A DNA stretch of 64,000 nucleotides from Clarkia xantiana subsp. parviflora (taxonomy: Eukaryota; Streptophyta; Magnoliopsida; Myrtales; Onagraceae): contig JAPTYO010000015.1 of assembly GCA_036873135.1 (NCBI GenBank), forward strand, positions 2,316,839 through 2,380,838, written 5' to 3'. Within the stretch, counting starts at the first letter, position 1; every line of letters starts with the position of its first letter. The position numbers were made by a program, and so were the translations under genes. The notes under the pieces are model-generated. The model did not search any database. It was not told the origin of the DNA and was given only the letters and a program-made list of their open reading frames with translations. Below, piece by piece: positions 1 to 11,128 of this stretch.

Positions 1-1
1 T

Positions 2-1786
2 GAGGTCCTCCGATGAGAAGGAGATCACCATCTCTTCCTTCAGGGTCCAGGATCGGGACCTCTTACCCAGCACCACCGCCGTAGGGATTCTAGAGGCATA
101 GACCTCTCGAGCGGATGAGGTATCTCCTCCAGCAGCAAATCCTCCGTGAATCACGTTGATGACTCGTCTTTCCTTGCGAACACCAGATGATTCTGGGTCA
201 GTTCTCTTCTTCTTCGGAGACCGATCGCGGGATCGGGAACGGGATCGCGACCGAGACCGAGAGCGGGATCTACAGCGTTTGTCCCCGACAAATTCCTTGA
301 GCTTTCCCTTCTGGATTAGCTTCTCAATCTCCTTTTTCAGCTCCCGACAGTGATTGGTGTCGTGGCCATTTGCGCGGTGGAACCGGCAATAGCGATCTGT
401 GCGGGACCCGAGGAATTCTCCGTCTTTCTTCGGGGGGTATCTGGAGATACCTTGTCGTTCCATGACTGTCAGCACTTCCGCCATGGAGCAGTTGAGAGGA
501 ATGTCGAGATCTTCCCTCTTATCCTTCCTTGAAGAACGTCTGTCGTCCCTCCGATCCGGACGACCTCGATTCTTGCTGCTGTCGGGTTTACCCTTCGACT
601 TACGATCGTCGAAAGGTTTACTCGATTGCTTCCCTTTATTTGACTTTGGGGGCTCCAGTTCTCCCGCAGCTATCTTGGACTCCTGGACATCAATCTGTCG
701 CTTCACCCTCTTCTGCAAAGCCTCCATATTCCACACAGCCTTCTCAGCCACGCTGTGCATCAAGTCGGAGCCATAGGGGGCTGTCAGGTTCCGAATAAAG
801 GTGCGGATGGTCTCGCCCTCTGAGATTTCCTCGTCTATCTCTGCTACGCTGGCTGTGTACCGCTGGTAATAGTGTGCCAGCGACTCGTCGGGCCTCTGCA
901 CCACCTGGGTCAGAGACCTCACGCTCTTCAACAATCGCCTGCGGCCCTGATATTGTCGAATGAAGCGGTCGTGCATGTCCGCCCAACAGGTAATGCAGCC
1001 TGGGGGAAGGCTGAAGAACCAGGTCAGGGCTCTTTCTCCGAGTGTGTTTGGGAACAGTGTACACACAATATCTTCATTCGGGGCTCTACCCAGACACGCC
1101 ATAAGATGCTTCTGGACGTGACGGACTGGATCTCCTTCGCCATCATATTCCTTAATCTCGGGGATACCCAGCCCAGGTGGGGCGAGGGTGTCTATTAGTC
1201 GGGGAACGAAGGGATGAGTAAATCGATCCCTCAGTTCCGACACCAGCGGCTTCTGTTCTCCCATACAGATGTTCACGATCTTTACCACCTGGGCGGGAGT
1301 AATGGGACCATTCAGGGGAATGGTCCTGTTCTGTACTGGTCCTGGCCCATCAACCACGAACTTTTCCGGCTGATCAGTTGCCCTACCTCTGTCCTGGCCT
1401 CGGGGCGGGGCTTCCTGCGCATTCTGACCCTCTGTTGGTAGGGTTGCTTCCTCCAGAGGGGGAATCTCCTCCTGCCTCCTCGCAGCCTCCCTTCGGTCCA
1501 AAAGAGCCTCGACAGCCGCTAAAAACATGGGCATGGCTTCGGCCACAGCCCTCGTCAAATCTGCAGCTGGGGGAGCCTCCTGCCCCCTGTTATCCTGGTG
1601 TTGAGGGGCAACGTCTTCGGGATGCGATCCATTGTGTCCTCCTGTCTGGGAGAGCTCAGCCGGGGGATGGTTCTGGTTTTCCCCTTGTTCTGGAACTGAA
1701 TTCAGGTTCGTTGCAGTGGGGTGACGGGAACCACCAGATTGTCCTCTCTTGTTCTTGCCAGCCGCCATCGATCGAGTAGAAGGCAT
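2..1786 (-). CDS. gag: Gag-protease polyprotein of element A2 (partial, open to the window edge)
   Basis: The ATG at 1786-1784 starts a frame beginning MPSTRSMAAGK, which matches the gag of element A. I followed the frame at several points down to base 2 and found it in register at the end, with no stop noticed. It has a glutamine/proline-rich N-terminus, the retrotransposon gag domain with EYDGEGDPVRHVQ and WFFSLPPG, a CCHC-like knuckle (CRFHRANGHDTNHC, near 363-404), a run of alternating Arg-Ser, and the start of the protease region with EEMVISFSSEDL at the edge. Gag forms the capsid that packages element RNA in the cytoplasm. The catalytic Asp of the protease and all of pol lie outside. 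This may be the best preserved gag in the window, since A and B both carry breaks. Confidence 0.85.
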   Translation of the reverse strand, partial: MPSTRSMAAGKNKRGQSGGSRHPTATNLNSVPEQGENQNHPPAELSQTGGHNGSHPEDVAPQHQDNRGQEAPPAADLTRAVAEAMPMFLAAVEALLDRREAARRQEEIPPLEEATLPTEGQNAQEAPPRGQDRGRATDQPEKFVVDGPGPVQNRTIPLNGPITPAQVVKIVNICMGEQKPLVSELRDRFTHPFVPRLIDTLAPPGLGIPEIKEYDGEGDPVRHVQKHLMACLGRAPNEDIVCTLFPNTLGERALTWFFSLPPGCITCWADMHDRFIRQYQGRRRLLKSVRSLTQVVQRPDESLAHYYQRYTASVAEIDEEISEGETIRTFIRNLTAPYGSDLMHSVAEKAVWNMEALQKRVKRQIDVQESKIAAGELEPPKSNKGKQSSKPFDDRKSKGKPDSSKNRGRPDRRDDRRSSRKDKREDLDIPLNCSMAEVLTVMERQGISRYPPKKDGEFLGSRTDRYCRFHRANGHDTNHCRELKKEIEKLIQKGKLKEFVGDKRCRSRSRSRSRSRSRSRDRSPKKKRTDPESSGVRKERRVINVIHGGFAAGGDTSSAREVYASRIPTAVVLGKRSRSWTLKEEMVISFSSEDL

Positions 1787-1804
1787 ATCAGCTTTTTGTT
1801 TGTA

Positions 1805-1822
1805 TTCCCACAGACGGCGCCA
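1805..1822 (-). other. Primer-binding site of A2
   Basis: On the minus strand TTGGCGCCGTCTGTGGGAA follows the LTR end directly. TGGCGCCGT is complementary to a tRNA 3' end ending ACGGCGCCA, as in plant tRNA-Asp, but the match weakens after nine or ten bases, so the primer is not certain. The same site is seen in A, B and D. Confidence 0.75.
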
Positions 1823-1823
1823 A

Positions 1824-2519
1824 TGTTGGATCACGGTGGAACTCCGGTACGGACTTTGACGGCAATCCTAGCTCCTTTGCTCCATGCAATCCTGCAAGAG
1901 GGGATAGACCGGGCGGTGACCCAGAATCCCTCTCCGATGCTTAAATGAGTCTCTCGTATGACTGGCAAGCAACAATCTCAAAAGTATATCGAACTCAATG
2001 TAAGTGATCTGAGGTGACCTCCTGCCTTTTTATAAGCAAAGAGGTGCCTCAGGTACCTGGCGAACCGTTAGGGGTGGTTAGCCCGTATCCCGCTTATCTC
2101 GTACACGATCTCGCGTATCTTAGCCATGCCCCGCGTATCTCGGCCACGATCCGTGTATCTTAACCATGTTCCGTATATTTCGGCCACGCCCCGCATATCT
2201 TGGCTTTATCCTCTGGTAACGAGTCCCGACTCCCGTCGGGGACTCCAGAGTTATCTCGTTGTGTCACCGCTCGGGGCCCCTCGTCATCGTGACAGGGCCA
2301 ATCATTATCAGGGATTCATCATCGGGGCCTACTTAAAGGCTTCTCATCGGGAGCTTCTAGCTCCACTGTCGGGACCGACTCTGTCGGGACCCTGCTTCGT
2401 CGGGACTCCCTTCATCGGGACCCTTCTCCTAGGTCATCTTGACCCTTACTCTGGGCTGGTGGGCCTGTTTACCGTTTCCTCGCTGTTAAAGGGCCTGACG
2501 GCTATAGTCGGACCCATCA
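1824..2519 (-). repeat. LTR of element A2 (5' LTR in element orientation)
   Basis: It is 696 bp and begins TGATGGGTCC and ends CCAACA on the minus strand, against 697 bp for the 5' LTR of A. A TATA box (TATAAAAA, 2027-2034, minus) marks the promoter. U3 carries the full set of six 20-bp GATACGCGG-type units near 2091-2220. The R/U5 stem-loop lies at 1891-1940. Confidence 0.92.
1891..1940 (-). promoter_or_regulatory. Conserved LTR two-stem RNA motif, copy in A2
   Basis: On the minus strand GCATCGGAGAGGG is followed by CTGGGTCACCGCCCGG and CCCCTCTTGCAGG. The inner stem is CUGGGU/GCCCGG (with G-U pairs) and the outer stem pairs GAGAGGGAU with AUCCCCUCUU. See the finding on covarying stems. The function is unknown. 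Confidence 0.6.
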
Positions 2520-2522
2520 GCT

Positions 2523-4082
2523 ATGAAGGAAGAAATGCAAGCCCTTCAGAACAACACCACTTGGGAGCTAATGGAACTTCAACAAGGCAAATCTTCAATT
2601 GGTTGCAAACGGGTATTTAAAGTCAAATACAATTCGGATGGTTCCATTGAAAGATACAAAGCAAGATTGGTTGCCAAGGGATTCACTCAGATTGAAGGGA
2701 CTGATTTCAATGAGACATTCTCCCCTGTTGTCAAAATGGACACAGTGAGGATCATATTAGCTTTGGCAGCTGCCAAATAATGGGGATTGTACCACATGGA
2801 TGTAAACAATGCATTTCTTCAAGGTGATCTAAATGAAGAAGTATATATGGACATTCCCCAAGGTTTCAATCATTCCAAATCTCTTGAGGGATATCCCAAA
2901 CATGTATGCAAGCTCAAGAAGTCCTTGTATGGTCTTAAACAAGCTTCAAGACAATGGAACATCAAGCTCACCCAAACCTTATTGAAGAATGGGTACAAGC
3001 AATGTGCCTCAGATCATTCCTTGTTCACCAAGATACAAGGTGATGACAAAGTTTTTCTTCTCACCTATGTTGACGATCTTCTAATCACTGGTTCCAACAC
3101 CAAGATGATCAATCAATTGAAAAACATACTCCAAACACACATCAAACTGAAGGATTTAGGAGACTTGAGATACTTTTTGGGACTAGAAGTTTCAAGATCA
3201 GATAGAGGTCTTGTAATCAACCAAAGGAAGTATGCAATTGAGCTTATTGAAGATGCTGGCCTAGGGGCTGCAAGGCCTGCTAAAACCCCTATGGAATTCA
3301 ATGTCAAGCTCACCACACATGAGTATGAAAAAGCAACTAACTCAAACACTGATGATACACTCTTGGAGGATGCCACTTCTTATAGGAGGATCATTGGCAA
3401 GTTGCTATATCTTACAATGACAAGGCCAGACATTAGCTTTTCAGTACAAAGACTTAGTCAATTTGTTGACAAACCAAAGAAGTCTCATCATGATGCAGTC
3501 ATAAGATTCATCAGATACATTAAAGGCACTCCAGGACAAGGATTGATCTATCCTTCCAACAACAAACTCAATTTGAGCTTGTTTTGTGACTCTGATTGGG
3601 CTGCTTGCCCCTTTAGTAGGAGATCAGTCAGTGCTTATTGTGTCAAGCTAGGTGAAGCCATGATAGCTTGGAAAGTAAAGAAGCAAGACACCATTTCCTT
3701 ATCAAGTGCTGAAGCAAAGTATAGATGTCTAAGAGTTGCAATTCAGGAGGCACTTTGGGTGGGGAGAATACTCAAGGAACTTGGCATACAAGTAAATCTT
3801 CCTATCCCAATACACACAGATAGCCAGGCAGCTGTGAAGATTGCAAAGAATCCCATGTTCCATGAGCGCACCAAGCACATTGAGCTAGACTGCCACTTCA
3901 CAAGAAACCATATTCAACAAGGGATCATTGGTGTCCATTACATTCCTTCAAAGGAACAACTTGCTGACTTGCTTACCAAGGCATTGGTAAAGAATCAACA
4001 CTTAGCTTTGCTAAAGCTATATGGAATCAAGGATGTCTTCCAAGAAAGAAAAGAAGAAGAAGAAAAGGATGGGAGAATATAG
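2523..4082 (+). pseudogene. pol: Copia pol: reverse transcriptase and RNase H, one in-frame stop
   Basis: Translation starts at [19 protein letters not shown], the classic entry of the copia RT, and includes [36 protein letters not shown] and the catalytic YVDDLL (near 3067-3084). RNase H follows, with TRPDISFSVQRLSQF, CDSDWA, SSAEAKYRCL, HTDSQAAVKIAKNP and HIELDCHF. A TAA at 2778-2780 interrupts the frame just before WGLYHMDV, where relatives have a sense codon; the rest stays open to a TAG or TAA stop at 4080-4082. The RT N-terminus is cut by A2. The enzyme copies element RNA into DNA inside virus-like particles. It is dead here because of the stop and truncation. Confidence 0.93.
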
Positions 4083-4351
4083 AGTATATAAGTTGATACG
4101 CTCACATTGCATCTTGTTACTTACACTTGCATTTACTTCCATCATGTCATTAGATGATTGTATAAGGCTATTATATGGTGCATATATCATGAAGTACATG
4201 TTACATGGTATATGCACCTTGGTGCACCAAGTTAGGCACATAGGATAGTCAGTCCTAGTTGGTGATCCTTATCACCTAGTATATATAGTTTACCTCTTGC
4301 ATTGTAATCCCTAATCATCAATCAACAAATGATTCAGCCTACTAAAGTTTA
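4083..4351 (+). repeat. Copia 3' untranslated region and partial LTR
   Basis: A purine-rich stretch (about 4040-4077, AAGAAGAAGAAAAGGATGGGAGA) could be the polypurine tract. Downstream there is a TATA-like run (TATATATAG near 4280) and an AT-rich leader ending near AATCAATCAACAA, typical of copia LTRs. No second LTR copy is present for comparison, so the boundaries are uncertain. Confidence 0.5.
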
Positions 4352-5100
4352 TAGACTCGGCCCCTCGGCTGGGGGCAGAGGATAGAGGAGAGACATCAAA
4401 ATCTATGGTCATCCCATCGCCATCCACAAGTTGCTTCCCCTTGTCAAGCAAAGAGGGAGCCTCTTCAACCACTATCTCCTTATCACGAGAGGGAGTCGGC
4501 AAGGGGGCACTTGAAGGAGAGTCTCTCGCGGCTTCCTTCTCCTGGGCAGCCGAGGGCCCGACCTCAGATTCAGGTTTCTGCGCCTTGTATTTAGATTGAC
4601 TTGAACTCTTGCCCACTGCAAGAACCCGCTCGGTAACCAGGGGCGAACGCTCTAACAACAAGAAGGAACAACATGAGAACAGTCATAAGTATATCATATA
4701 GAAAAGATAATGGAAAAGGAACATGCGGGAAGCCTCTGCAGCTTTCCCTAACTTAGAAGATTTCTTGGCCTTATGAGCAGAGCTAAAGGGTACTTTCTTC
4801 TTATTCAAATCAACGGTGCGTTCGGAACGCTCCGCCTGCACATTATACGTTTTTCCATGAAACCAACCTACAAGGGGAAAATAAAAGATGAATGAAAACG
4901 GGAGGATTAATGACATACCAAGCTCACAAGAAGGAGGGGTCAAGCGAATCCCCGCCTCATACAAGTCCACCTCTGACACCCAAGACACAGGACAATGAGA
5001 TTTGGTGATTTGATAAATGATCTTCATGGTCTCCTTGTCCGGAGGAGAAAGCTCCCCAAAAAAGAGGACCAGCAATCCGAGTGACCGACGCAAATTTCGA
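4352..5100 (-). pseudogene. Antisense gene (aORF) relic of C2
   Basis: The minus strand holds two exon-like blocks. One (about 4352-4650) encodes ERSPLVTERVLAVG, then SKYKAQKPESEVGPSAAQ and SRDKEIVVEEAPSLLDKGKQ. The other (about 4735-5093) encodes WFHGKTYNVQAERSERTV and HKAKKSSKLGKAAEAS. Between them lies an intron with acceptor TTCTTGTTGTTAG before AGCGTTC. The same acceptor occurs in C near 53810. Tat-lineage elements are known to carry an extra ORF, often antisense, between integrase and the 3' LTR; this matches in place and orientation. Its function is not known. Confidence 0.6.
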
Positions 5101-6265
5101 CCCTTACTCTTGGAAGGGCGAAATACGCCTATTACGGGGGCAACCTCAACATTAAGTTACGGAAGCAAAACCACCACCCAAGAGATCCGACCATCGAAAT
5201 GCTAGGTACACCAACCAAGGGAACAAACCACAGAGCGTCACAAAGAGGACGAACATTTAGCTTCCCCAAATGGAGCAACGCTCTGACACATCCGAAGGAA
5301 GGGTCAACACTTAACACAGGCCGATAAACCCATTCGCTCGCGGCGGGGAATGGGTCAAGAGCTATACACACGCTCCAAAGAATGAAGGAAAATGTCACAC
5401 ATGTTGAAGGTCGAGGTTAAAGGACATACTCGCGCTAGTACAAGGGAGTCGGAACGTTCTTTCCCATCGAGTGACAGAGTTCGCACCCTCGGGTAAAAGG
5501 AATGTCTATACTCTCACCCTTGCACTTATGTTCATATTCATGATTTATATCTACAAGTACACCAATGCTATCACTCATGCTTATGCTCACAACCCATCCA
5601 TACACACATAAATGTTTATGCTTGCACTCACGTGCATGCCCACATACACACTCCCATGTGTTCAAACACTAAGACATCCATGTACATGGCTTCCATATAT
5701 TCCTGCATACATTTATGACCACAATCACAACATGTCCACACCCACTTCCATACTAGTGTTTATATTTGCATGTATGCTAGTACACACCTTCATGTTCATG
5801 TTCATGTTCATGTTCATGTTCATGTTCATGACATATCCATGTTCACTCAAGTTAGCACCCTATAGGCATATATTCCATTATCCTACTTTGAAATTTTTGG
5901 ACCCAATTCAAATATTTTTCCCGGCATGTACCCACCCGTAGGAAATTGACGTACATAGACTCATATCCATGATTGCATTGCATCCCCATGCACGTACATA
6001 TTTTTAAAATGCATACTTGAAGGGATCAGATTTTTTATGATTATATCAATATTCCGCGGACACGTGTCTAGAACACGTGTATGCATGCTCTAACGTTTAC
6101 AATTCCTCTATTTTTGAGAATCAGAGGACAAGGCTCAAAAAATGCACCTACGGACAAGCAAAGGTTTCGCCAAGAGGTAAAGTCACGGTTTCCAACTGCG
6201 CGTATCATCCCATCCTAAAATAGAGTCAACCAAGGGTCAAGCCATTGGTTAACTCGGGGGCAAGT
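5101..6265 (+). other. C2 internal non-coding stretch with PPT
   Basis: No gene is seen here. It is homologous in reverse to about 52480-53500 in C. It contains a (CATGTT)n microsatellite at 5791-5830 and the polypurine tract near 6255-6265. Confidence 0.6.
5791..5830. repeat. Hexamer microsatellite (CATGTT)n
   Basis: About seven tandem copies of CATGTT in C2. In C the homologous place (near 52900) has only a short, decayed version, so the array grew or shrank after the copies parted. Confidence 0.85.
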
Positions 6266-6948
6266 GATGGATATACGCCCAATTGGAACCCGTTTTAGTT
6301 CGGACTGTCTTATTTTGATCACCCCACTTGTGATTTTAAATCGAAACTTTGACCCGAACACTTCACCCGCATTGCTAACGGTCCGGACAAGCCAAAGCGC
6401 CCCGTCGGACCGTTCCGTCGACCTCACCTAGGTGGGATCGGGTTGGCTCACCCAACCTCCCCTAGGAGGGGTTGGGCAAGCCAACCCAATTTTGGGCCTT
6501 AGGGGTCGGATTTCCCGTCCGACCCCAAGGGTCCCGACCTCTTTTTCGCCTATCCGACACTTAGTATTTTTCACCCACCTCTCCATGCTTTAAGGGTCTA
6601 ATCTTTCTATTATATGATAAACGAGTATGTTTAAGGATTAACTGCGTCATTAAGCCACCTTAATGACACCGTTGCCTATATATACTCCACAAGTTCCATT
6701 CATTCCAACAAGTTTTCTTCTTCACATGCTCTAGCTCTGCCTTCTCTCTAGTTTATCTCTCTAAGAATCTTAGACTAACTTAGGCATCAGAGAGGGTTCA
6801 CCGAGCACCACCACCCCTCTCCGTGCTCGGTACTGCCCCTTGTGCAGGTTGGCAGGAACCAAAGGGACGGATCATCCATACAAGCTAGACGGATAAGAAA
6901 AGAGAACGATTAACCCGTGAGACGTGCCACTCGGATCAGAGACCCGAC
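6266..6948 (+). repeat. LTR of C2, truncated by copia F
   Basis: It starts TGATGGATATACGCCCAATT, as do the LTRs of C and D. It holds short palindromes (CACCTAGGTG, CCCCTAGGAGGGG near 6423-6475), a TATA-like TATATATA near 6680, and the R/U5 hairpin at 6784-6848. The end is missing: copia sequence follows CCGAC at 6948. Confidence 0.82.
6784..6848 (+). promoter_or_regulatory. Conserved LTR two-stem RNA motif, copy in C2
   Basis: GCATCAGAGAGGG, then ACCGAGCAC (6800-6808) and its exact complement GTGCTCGGT (6823-6831), then CCCCTTGTGCAGG. The 9-bp inner stem is perfect but its sequence differs from the stems of A, B, D and H. Confidence 0.65.
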
Positions 6949-7510
6949 TGTTGGATTACGGGGACGTAATAATACGGAATGCTAAACGTTTACTAGCAAG
7001 AAATATAATCTACGCAGCGGAATTAGTACACATACATTTTAGCTTTCCAGCCCAAGAACGATGTGGAGGGAGTTCTGATCCTCCGGTCGGAACCACGTGC
7101 AAGTTCTTCGTTAGAAGAAGTCCCACGCGATGTAGCTACACAACAAGACCTCTAATCGATTCTTCAACGAAGATGGAACCTCAGACAAGATGTGATGGTG
7201 CCAAAATTTAACTAAGGGAAACAAGTGTTCTCAATGGAGATCCTTGTTATTATGAATGAGTGAATAAACCCTTAGCAGACACCCCTATATATAGTATTGG
7301 TGGAGTTGCCAAAAGGCAACTCCAACCAATGTGGTATAGGTTGGCCGGCCGAATTGCATGTATAAGGGGGAGGCCCAATTTTGGGCCTCCCTTGTCAATT
7401 ACTAATTGTATTTGACCCAATTAGCCCAGATTGACAATTACCTAATTAACTTAGGTAATTCCCTTAATTAACGAGCTCCTATTACGGCGCCACGTCAGCA
7501 TATGCTAACA
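6949..7510 (-). repeat. 3' LTR of copia F
   Basis: On the minus strand it begins TGTTAGCATATGCTGACG and ends CGTAATCCAACA, 562 bp. The purine-rich GGCGAGTGGGAGC directly before it is a typical copia polypurine tract. A minus-strand TATA (TATATATAGGGG near 7285-7297) marks its promoter. Confidence 0.85.
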
Positions 7511-8637
7511 GCTCCCACTCGCCGGAATGGAGGGTGCTCGTTAATCTATACGGTTACGCAATAGTATCAACATCTCAGTCTTCAGTCTTCATCTCCGTCT
7601 CCGAATAGTTCATACGAGGCTTACCGTGCGACCGGCGGATACGATGGGCATCGTGCTACTCATCTGTTAGGAATATTGTAGCGCCCACAGAATGTTGATT
7701 CCCTTTATGAACCAAGCCTGTTTGAAATAAAACTATGTACCGAACTGTATCCTTGGTCAACTGTTAATTCTCCAATTGCCAAGTTTTCCACAAAGGAATA
7801 CTTCTCCAGGGAATCCGTACAAGTGTTCACAACCTTCAACTAATATCCGGTTGGCGGCCACCTAGTGAACACGAGAGCCGGTGAATTAAAGGTGAACTTG
7901 ACCATCCCCATCGCTTATACCCTTAGCTTGACTCAACCGGTTTCCAAGACGTGGTCACTTGGCCGTTTTCTTTGGCACTACGCTCGTAAGCCGGGAAGTG
8001 AGCATCGAGCCAGACCTTAGGTATAAGTTCTGAGTCCATGAGGATACTTTGGATGCCTCTTCATAAGACATCCGGGTGCAATCACACGCTCAAGGTGAAG
8101 AAGAATGCGCCCTTTGAATCACAAGGATTCTAGCTAGCACAACCGAGCATGACCCCGTGGTCGTATATGGCACGCGCAGTATGAAGCACGCGTCAATAGC
8201 ACACCTGGTAAAGCCAGGGATGGGATATGTCAATAATGCTATCGCAAAATCTGTCATCTGGCCTTGAATGTGATATAGTGATGGACAAAGTCCAATTCGA
8301 CGATTTACAAAACGAAGATTAAGTCATGCTGTTAAGCGTGACAATGTATCGTTTTGCTTAATCAGGTTTACCCCCCTGATTAGCCAATCTTGTTATGGTA
8401 GAGGTCCCTCTCTCCTTACAAGATGACCGTGCCTGTGTGACAAGGCAAGGTTCACAGTCAACATAATTTTGGTGGGAGAATTTTACTTCTTCCTACGACT
8501 TAGTTTATAGACCGTAAAATCCGATGTTGTTAATCATTATGACATCGATAAATCATAAACTCAAATTGCAATTAGTTTATTCAATTGAAACATAATTTCA
8601 AATGTCAAAATGTTATCACTTTTACAAGCCACACAGT
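7511..8637 (-). other. Long untranslated stretch between pol and 3' LTR of F
   Basis: No coding frame or tandem repeat is seen in these 1.1 kb. Position and strand make it the 3' untranslated region of copia F. Confidence 0.5.
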
Positions 8638-10320
8638 TTAAGCCCTACGTAATCCAAGCAGTTTTACGTGCTTTTCAGAAATTTCCTTACGTAACGGCTT
8701 AGTTAAAGGGTCTGCGACCATATTGTCTGTAGGCAAGTATTCTAAAGAGATTATGTTGTCTTTCAGAACCGACCTAGCATAATTATTTTTCACATCAATG
8801 TGTTTAGTCCTACTATGGTACTTTGGATTCTTAACTGCCGCAATGGCCGCCTGACTGTCGGAGTACACCTTCACAGGTTTACTCTTCTTGTCGGTGCCAA
8901 TTAATGCAGTAAGAAGCCTTTTCAGCCAGACAGCTTCTTGTGCGTTTTTTGGAGAAGGCAATGAATTCTGATTCCATAGTGGAAAGCGCGACACAAGATT
9001 GCTTCTTGCTTACCCATGATATGACAGCATTAGCAAGGAGGAAAACTCCTCCTGTGGTGGACTTACGATCATCCGGATTGCCACCGTGGTCGGCGTCACT
9101 ATAACCGGTCAATTCGAGCCGATCGCCCTCTTAGCACAGAACGTAGTCGGCAGTACCTTTCAGATAACTGATAATTCGTTTTACGGCCTTTAGATGTTGA
9201 TAACTAGGATCTGATTGGAATCTTGCTACTAGGCCCACAGCGTAACAGATGTCTGGTCGAGTACAGAGCATGGCGTACATTAGACTCCCTACCATGCTCA
9301 GATACTCTGCATTCTTCATCTGTTCACGCTCCTGCTGGTTTTCGTGCCATCACGCTTCGATAGCACGCACTCGAACATAACCGGCGTATCCACAGGTTTA
9401 GCATCCAGCATTCTGAATCTTTTCAACAGTTTGTTGATATATGATTCCTGAGATAGACATAATCTCCGGGCGGCACGATCTCGGGCAATTTTGATGCATA
9501 AGATGTACGTGGCCTCTCCCATGTCTTTCATCTCGAATGCTGATGCCAACAAGGACTTTGATTTATTCATGAAACTCATATCGTCCGCAACAATGAGTAT
9601 ATCATCCACGTATAGTGTTATGATGACATACTTAGATCCGGAGGTCTTAGTGTGTACACAGGGATCCTTGTGAAGATTCACAAATCCGTTTCCTACGATT
9701 TCCTCGTGGAATCTGCGATACCTTTGCCGAGACGATTGTTTAAGACCGTATATAGATCTTTTTAGTTTGCAAACTTTGAGTTCTTTTCCAGGAGTAATGA
9801 AACTCTTCGGCCGCTCCATATAGATCTCTTTCTCCAGTTTTACTAGGAAAGGTTTGGTCTTAATGTCCATTTGATGCATGCTCGAGTTCGAGACTTGCAG
9901 TCATGGGCAAGGACGGCCCTGACTATGGTGTAACGCATAGTCGGTGAGTCCGTCTTTATCAAATTTCACTCCGTGAATTTGGGTATATCCTTTCGCATTT
10001 ATTCGAGTTTTGCATCATTCAAAATTTCCACCAGAAGTGAATTCTAAGATTTCAATTTCTAGTTCTGTGGTTAACAGATAAATCAACTAAAGACTAAAAC
10101 TAAATTAATTCTTCTTTAGGCAATTTCATCATCCATTGTTTTCCTCCATTCCCTCGTTTTGAGGTCCTTCCTTTGCTTGCTGAACCGTCACTGGTTCAAG
10201 AACGAACATCAAGATGTTTAACACATCTCGTTTGATGGGATACTTCTCGAAAGAAGTTCGTTGCCTTTGATTATGTCTAGGCACGTTAATCCCATGTTTT
10301 AGTCTGATCGTTACTCCCAC
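8638..10320 (-). pseudogene. pol: Copia F pol relic: RT and RNase H
   Basis: Minus-strand blocks, in order, are PVTVQQAKEGPQNE (about 10140-10200); KGYTQIHGVKFDKDG (about 9950-10010); MHQMDIKT with SIYGLKQSSRQR and catalytic YVDDIL (9316-9879); MVGSLMYAMLCTRPDICYAVG (9131-9319); TGYSDADHGGNPDDRKSTTGG (8879-9112); and SDSQAAIAAVKNPKYHSRTKHIDV to the end (8638-8994). Stops lie between blocks near 9316 and 9130, and a frameshift occurs near 8950. The AFLNG stretch usually following HQMDVKT is lost. These are the RT and RNase H of a copia element, no longer functional. Confidence 0.9.
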
Positions 10321-11128
10321 TCGGAATAATGCTTCTTATTGGGGCATTACTCCCACTGGGAACAATGGTGGTGGTTGAACTTACTTGGAATATCCTCTCG
10401 GTCTCGGGTTTTTACCTTTGAGATGTATTCCTCGATCACTAGGATCTGGAACCAAGTTGGATGTTCCACTCCCACTAGGAAAAATGGGTAGTTGAAATAG
10501 TTCATTATCATGATTATCAGGTTCGACTTGATTCGCATTTTGAAATTTAGTGATGATTATGTGTGAGGGGGAGTGAGCCCTCTCGCTAGATTTATTATGA
10601 AGACGTTTTCATCATCATTTACCAAATCAATCATCAATTCTCCCACTCGAAGTAACTGGGACCTAAGAATCTCCATTAACCATCTGTTAACTTAATTAGT
10701 ATTAGCTTGTTCGTTCTGCAAAGCGTTGGAAATCCATCCTCAAACCTTTATAATGTGCCATGTTTGACCACGAAACCATTGTTTCAAGCTAATTTTAAAA
10801 CTCGTATTCTCCGAGAGTAGTGCGTACTCTTAATAAATACTCGTTTTAATGCGCAAATTAATGCGTCTTTGTGATAAGGTTTTACCCGAATAATTCATTA
10901 GCTTTTATGGTAACATGTTAACCGATTTTGTCAGAACATAGTGTTTTATACTAATATGAGTTAAATTAATCTCATCCCGCAAGAACAATTAATGTGCAAC
11001 TCTAACATTATGTAATTCTGAACTATGTTTCTTGAAGTGTTTAATGAATGCTTTTAGCCAAACTCTTCGTTCAAGGCTAATGGTGGGAGAGTCGTTTTAC
11101 CGACTACTTCATTTCGTTTATTTAACTC
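10321..11128 (-). other. Degenerate copia F internal sequence
   Basis: Position implies integrase or the pol linker, but decay is too strong to recognise domains. No intact gene is seen. Confidence 0.4.

Larger units (their letters stand above)
1..2519 (-). mobile_element. Element A2: 5' part of a Tat-like Ty3/gypsy retrotransposon, cut by the window edge
   Basis: Read on the minus strand, this is LTR (1824-2519), PBS, then gag running into protease, leaving the window at base 1. It is closely related to element A: the distance from the gag ATG to the shared E-D-L codons is 1785 nt in both, so no net indel separates them. It inserted antisense into a copia reverse transcriptase; the bases next to the LTR (2520-2524, GCTAT) should recur at the far end outside the window. 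The family assignment comes from gag similarity to A and the TGGCGCC-type PBS. Confidence 0.93.
2520..4351 (+). mobile_element. Ty1/copia retrotransposon fragment interrupted by A2
   Basis: The fragment begins inside the reverse transcriptase, where A2 inserted, and runs through RNase H to a non-coding 3' part. Gag, protease and integrase would lie left of the window or beyond A2. It ends near 4335-4351, where sequence of the C2 element starts. Confidence 0.88.
4352..6948 (+). mobile_element. Element C2: 3' part of a Tat-like element of the C/D family
   Basis: Plus-strand order is antisense-gene relic (4352-5100 and beyond, minus), non-coding internal sequence, polypurine tract (TCGGGGGCAAG, about 6255-6265), then the LTR start TGATGGATATACGCCC at 6266. 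The LTR is cut at 6948 by copia F. Homologous stretches occur at 52860-54330 (reversed) and 63137-64000. No RT or integrase is present. Confidence 0.75.
6949..11128 (-). mobile_element. Copia element F, minus strand, interrupted by G
   Basis: The 3' LTR is at the left (6949-7510), then a long 3' untranslated part, then pol relics up to about 10320. At 11128 element G interrupts; the matching sequence should resume at 31426 after the AACTC duplication. F itself sits in the LTR of C2. Confidence 0.85.

Noticed and set aside
744..1441. Shadow frames over the A2 gag on both strands
   Set aside because: They overlap the well-supported minus-strand gag frame and have no domain.
5612..5941. 109-codon plus-strand frame in C2
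   Set aside because: Its Met-Phe run comes from the (CATGTT)n microsatellite; the rest has no recognisable feature.
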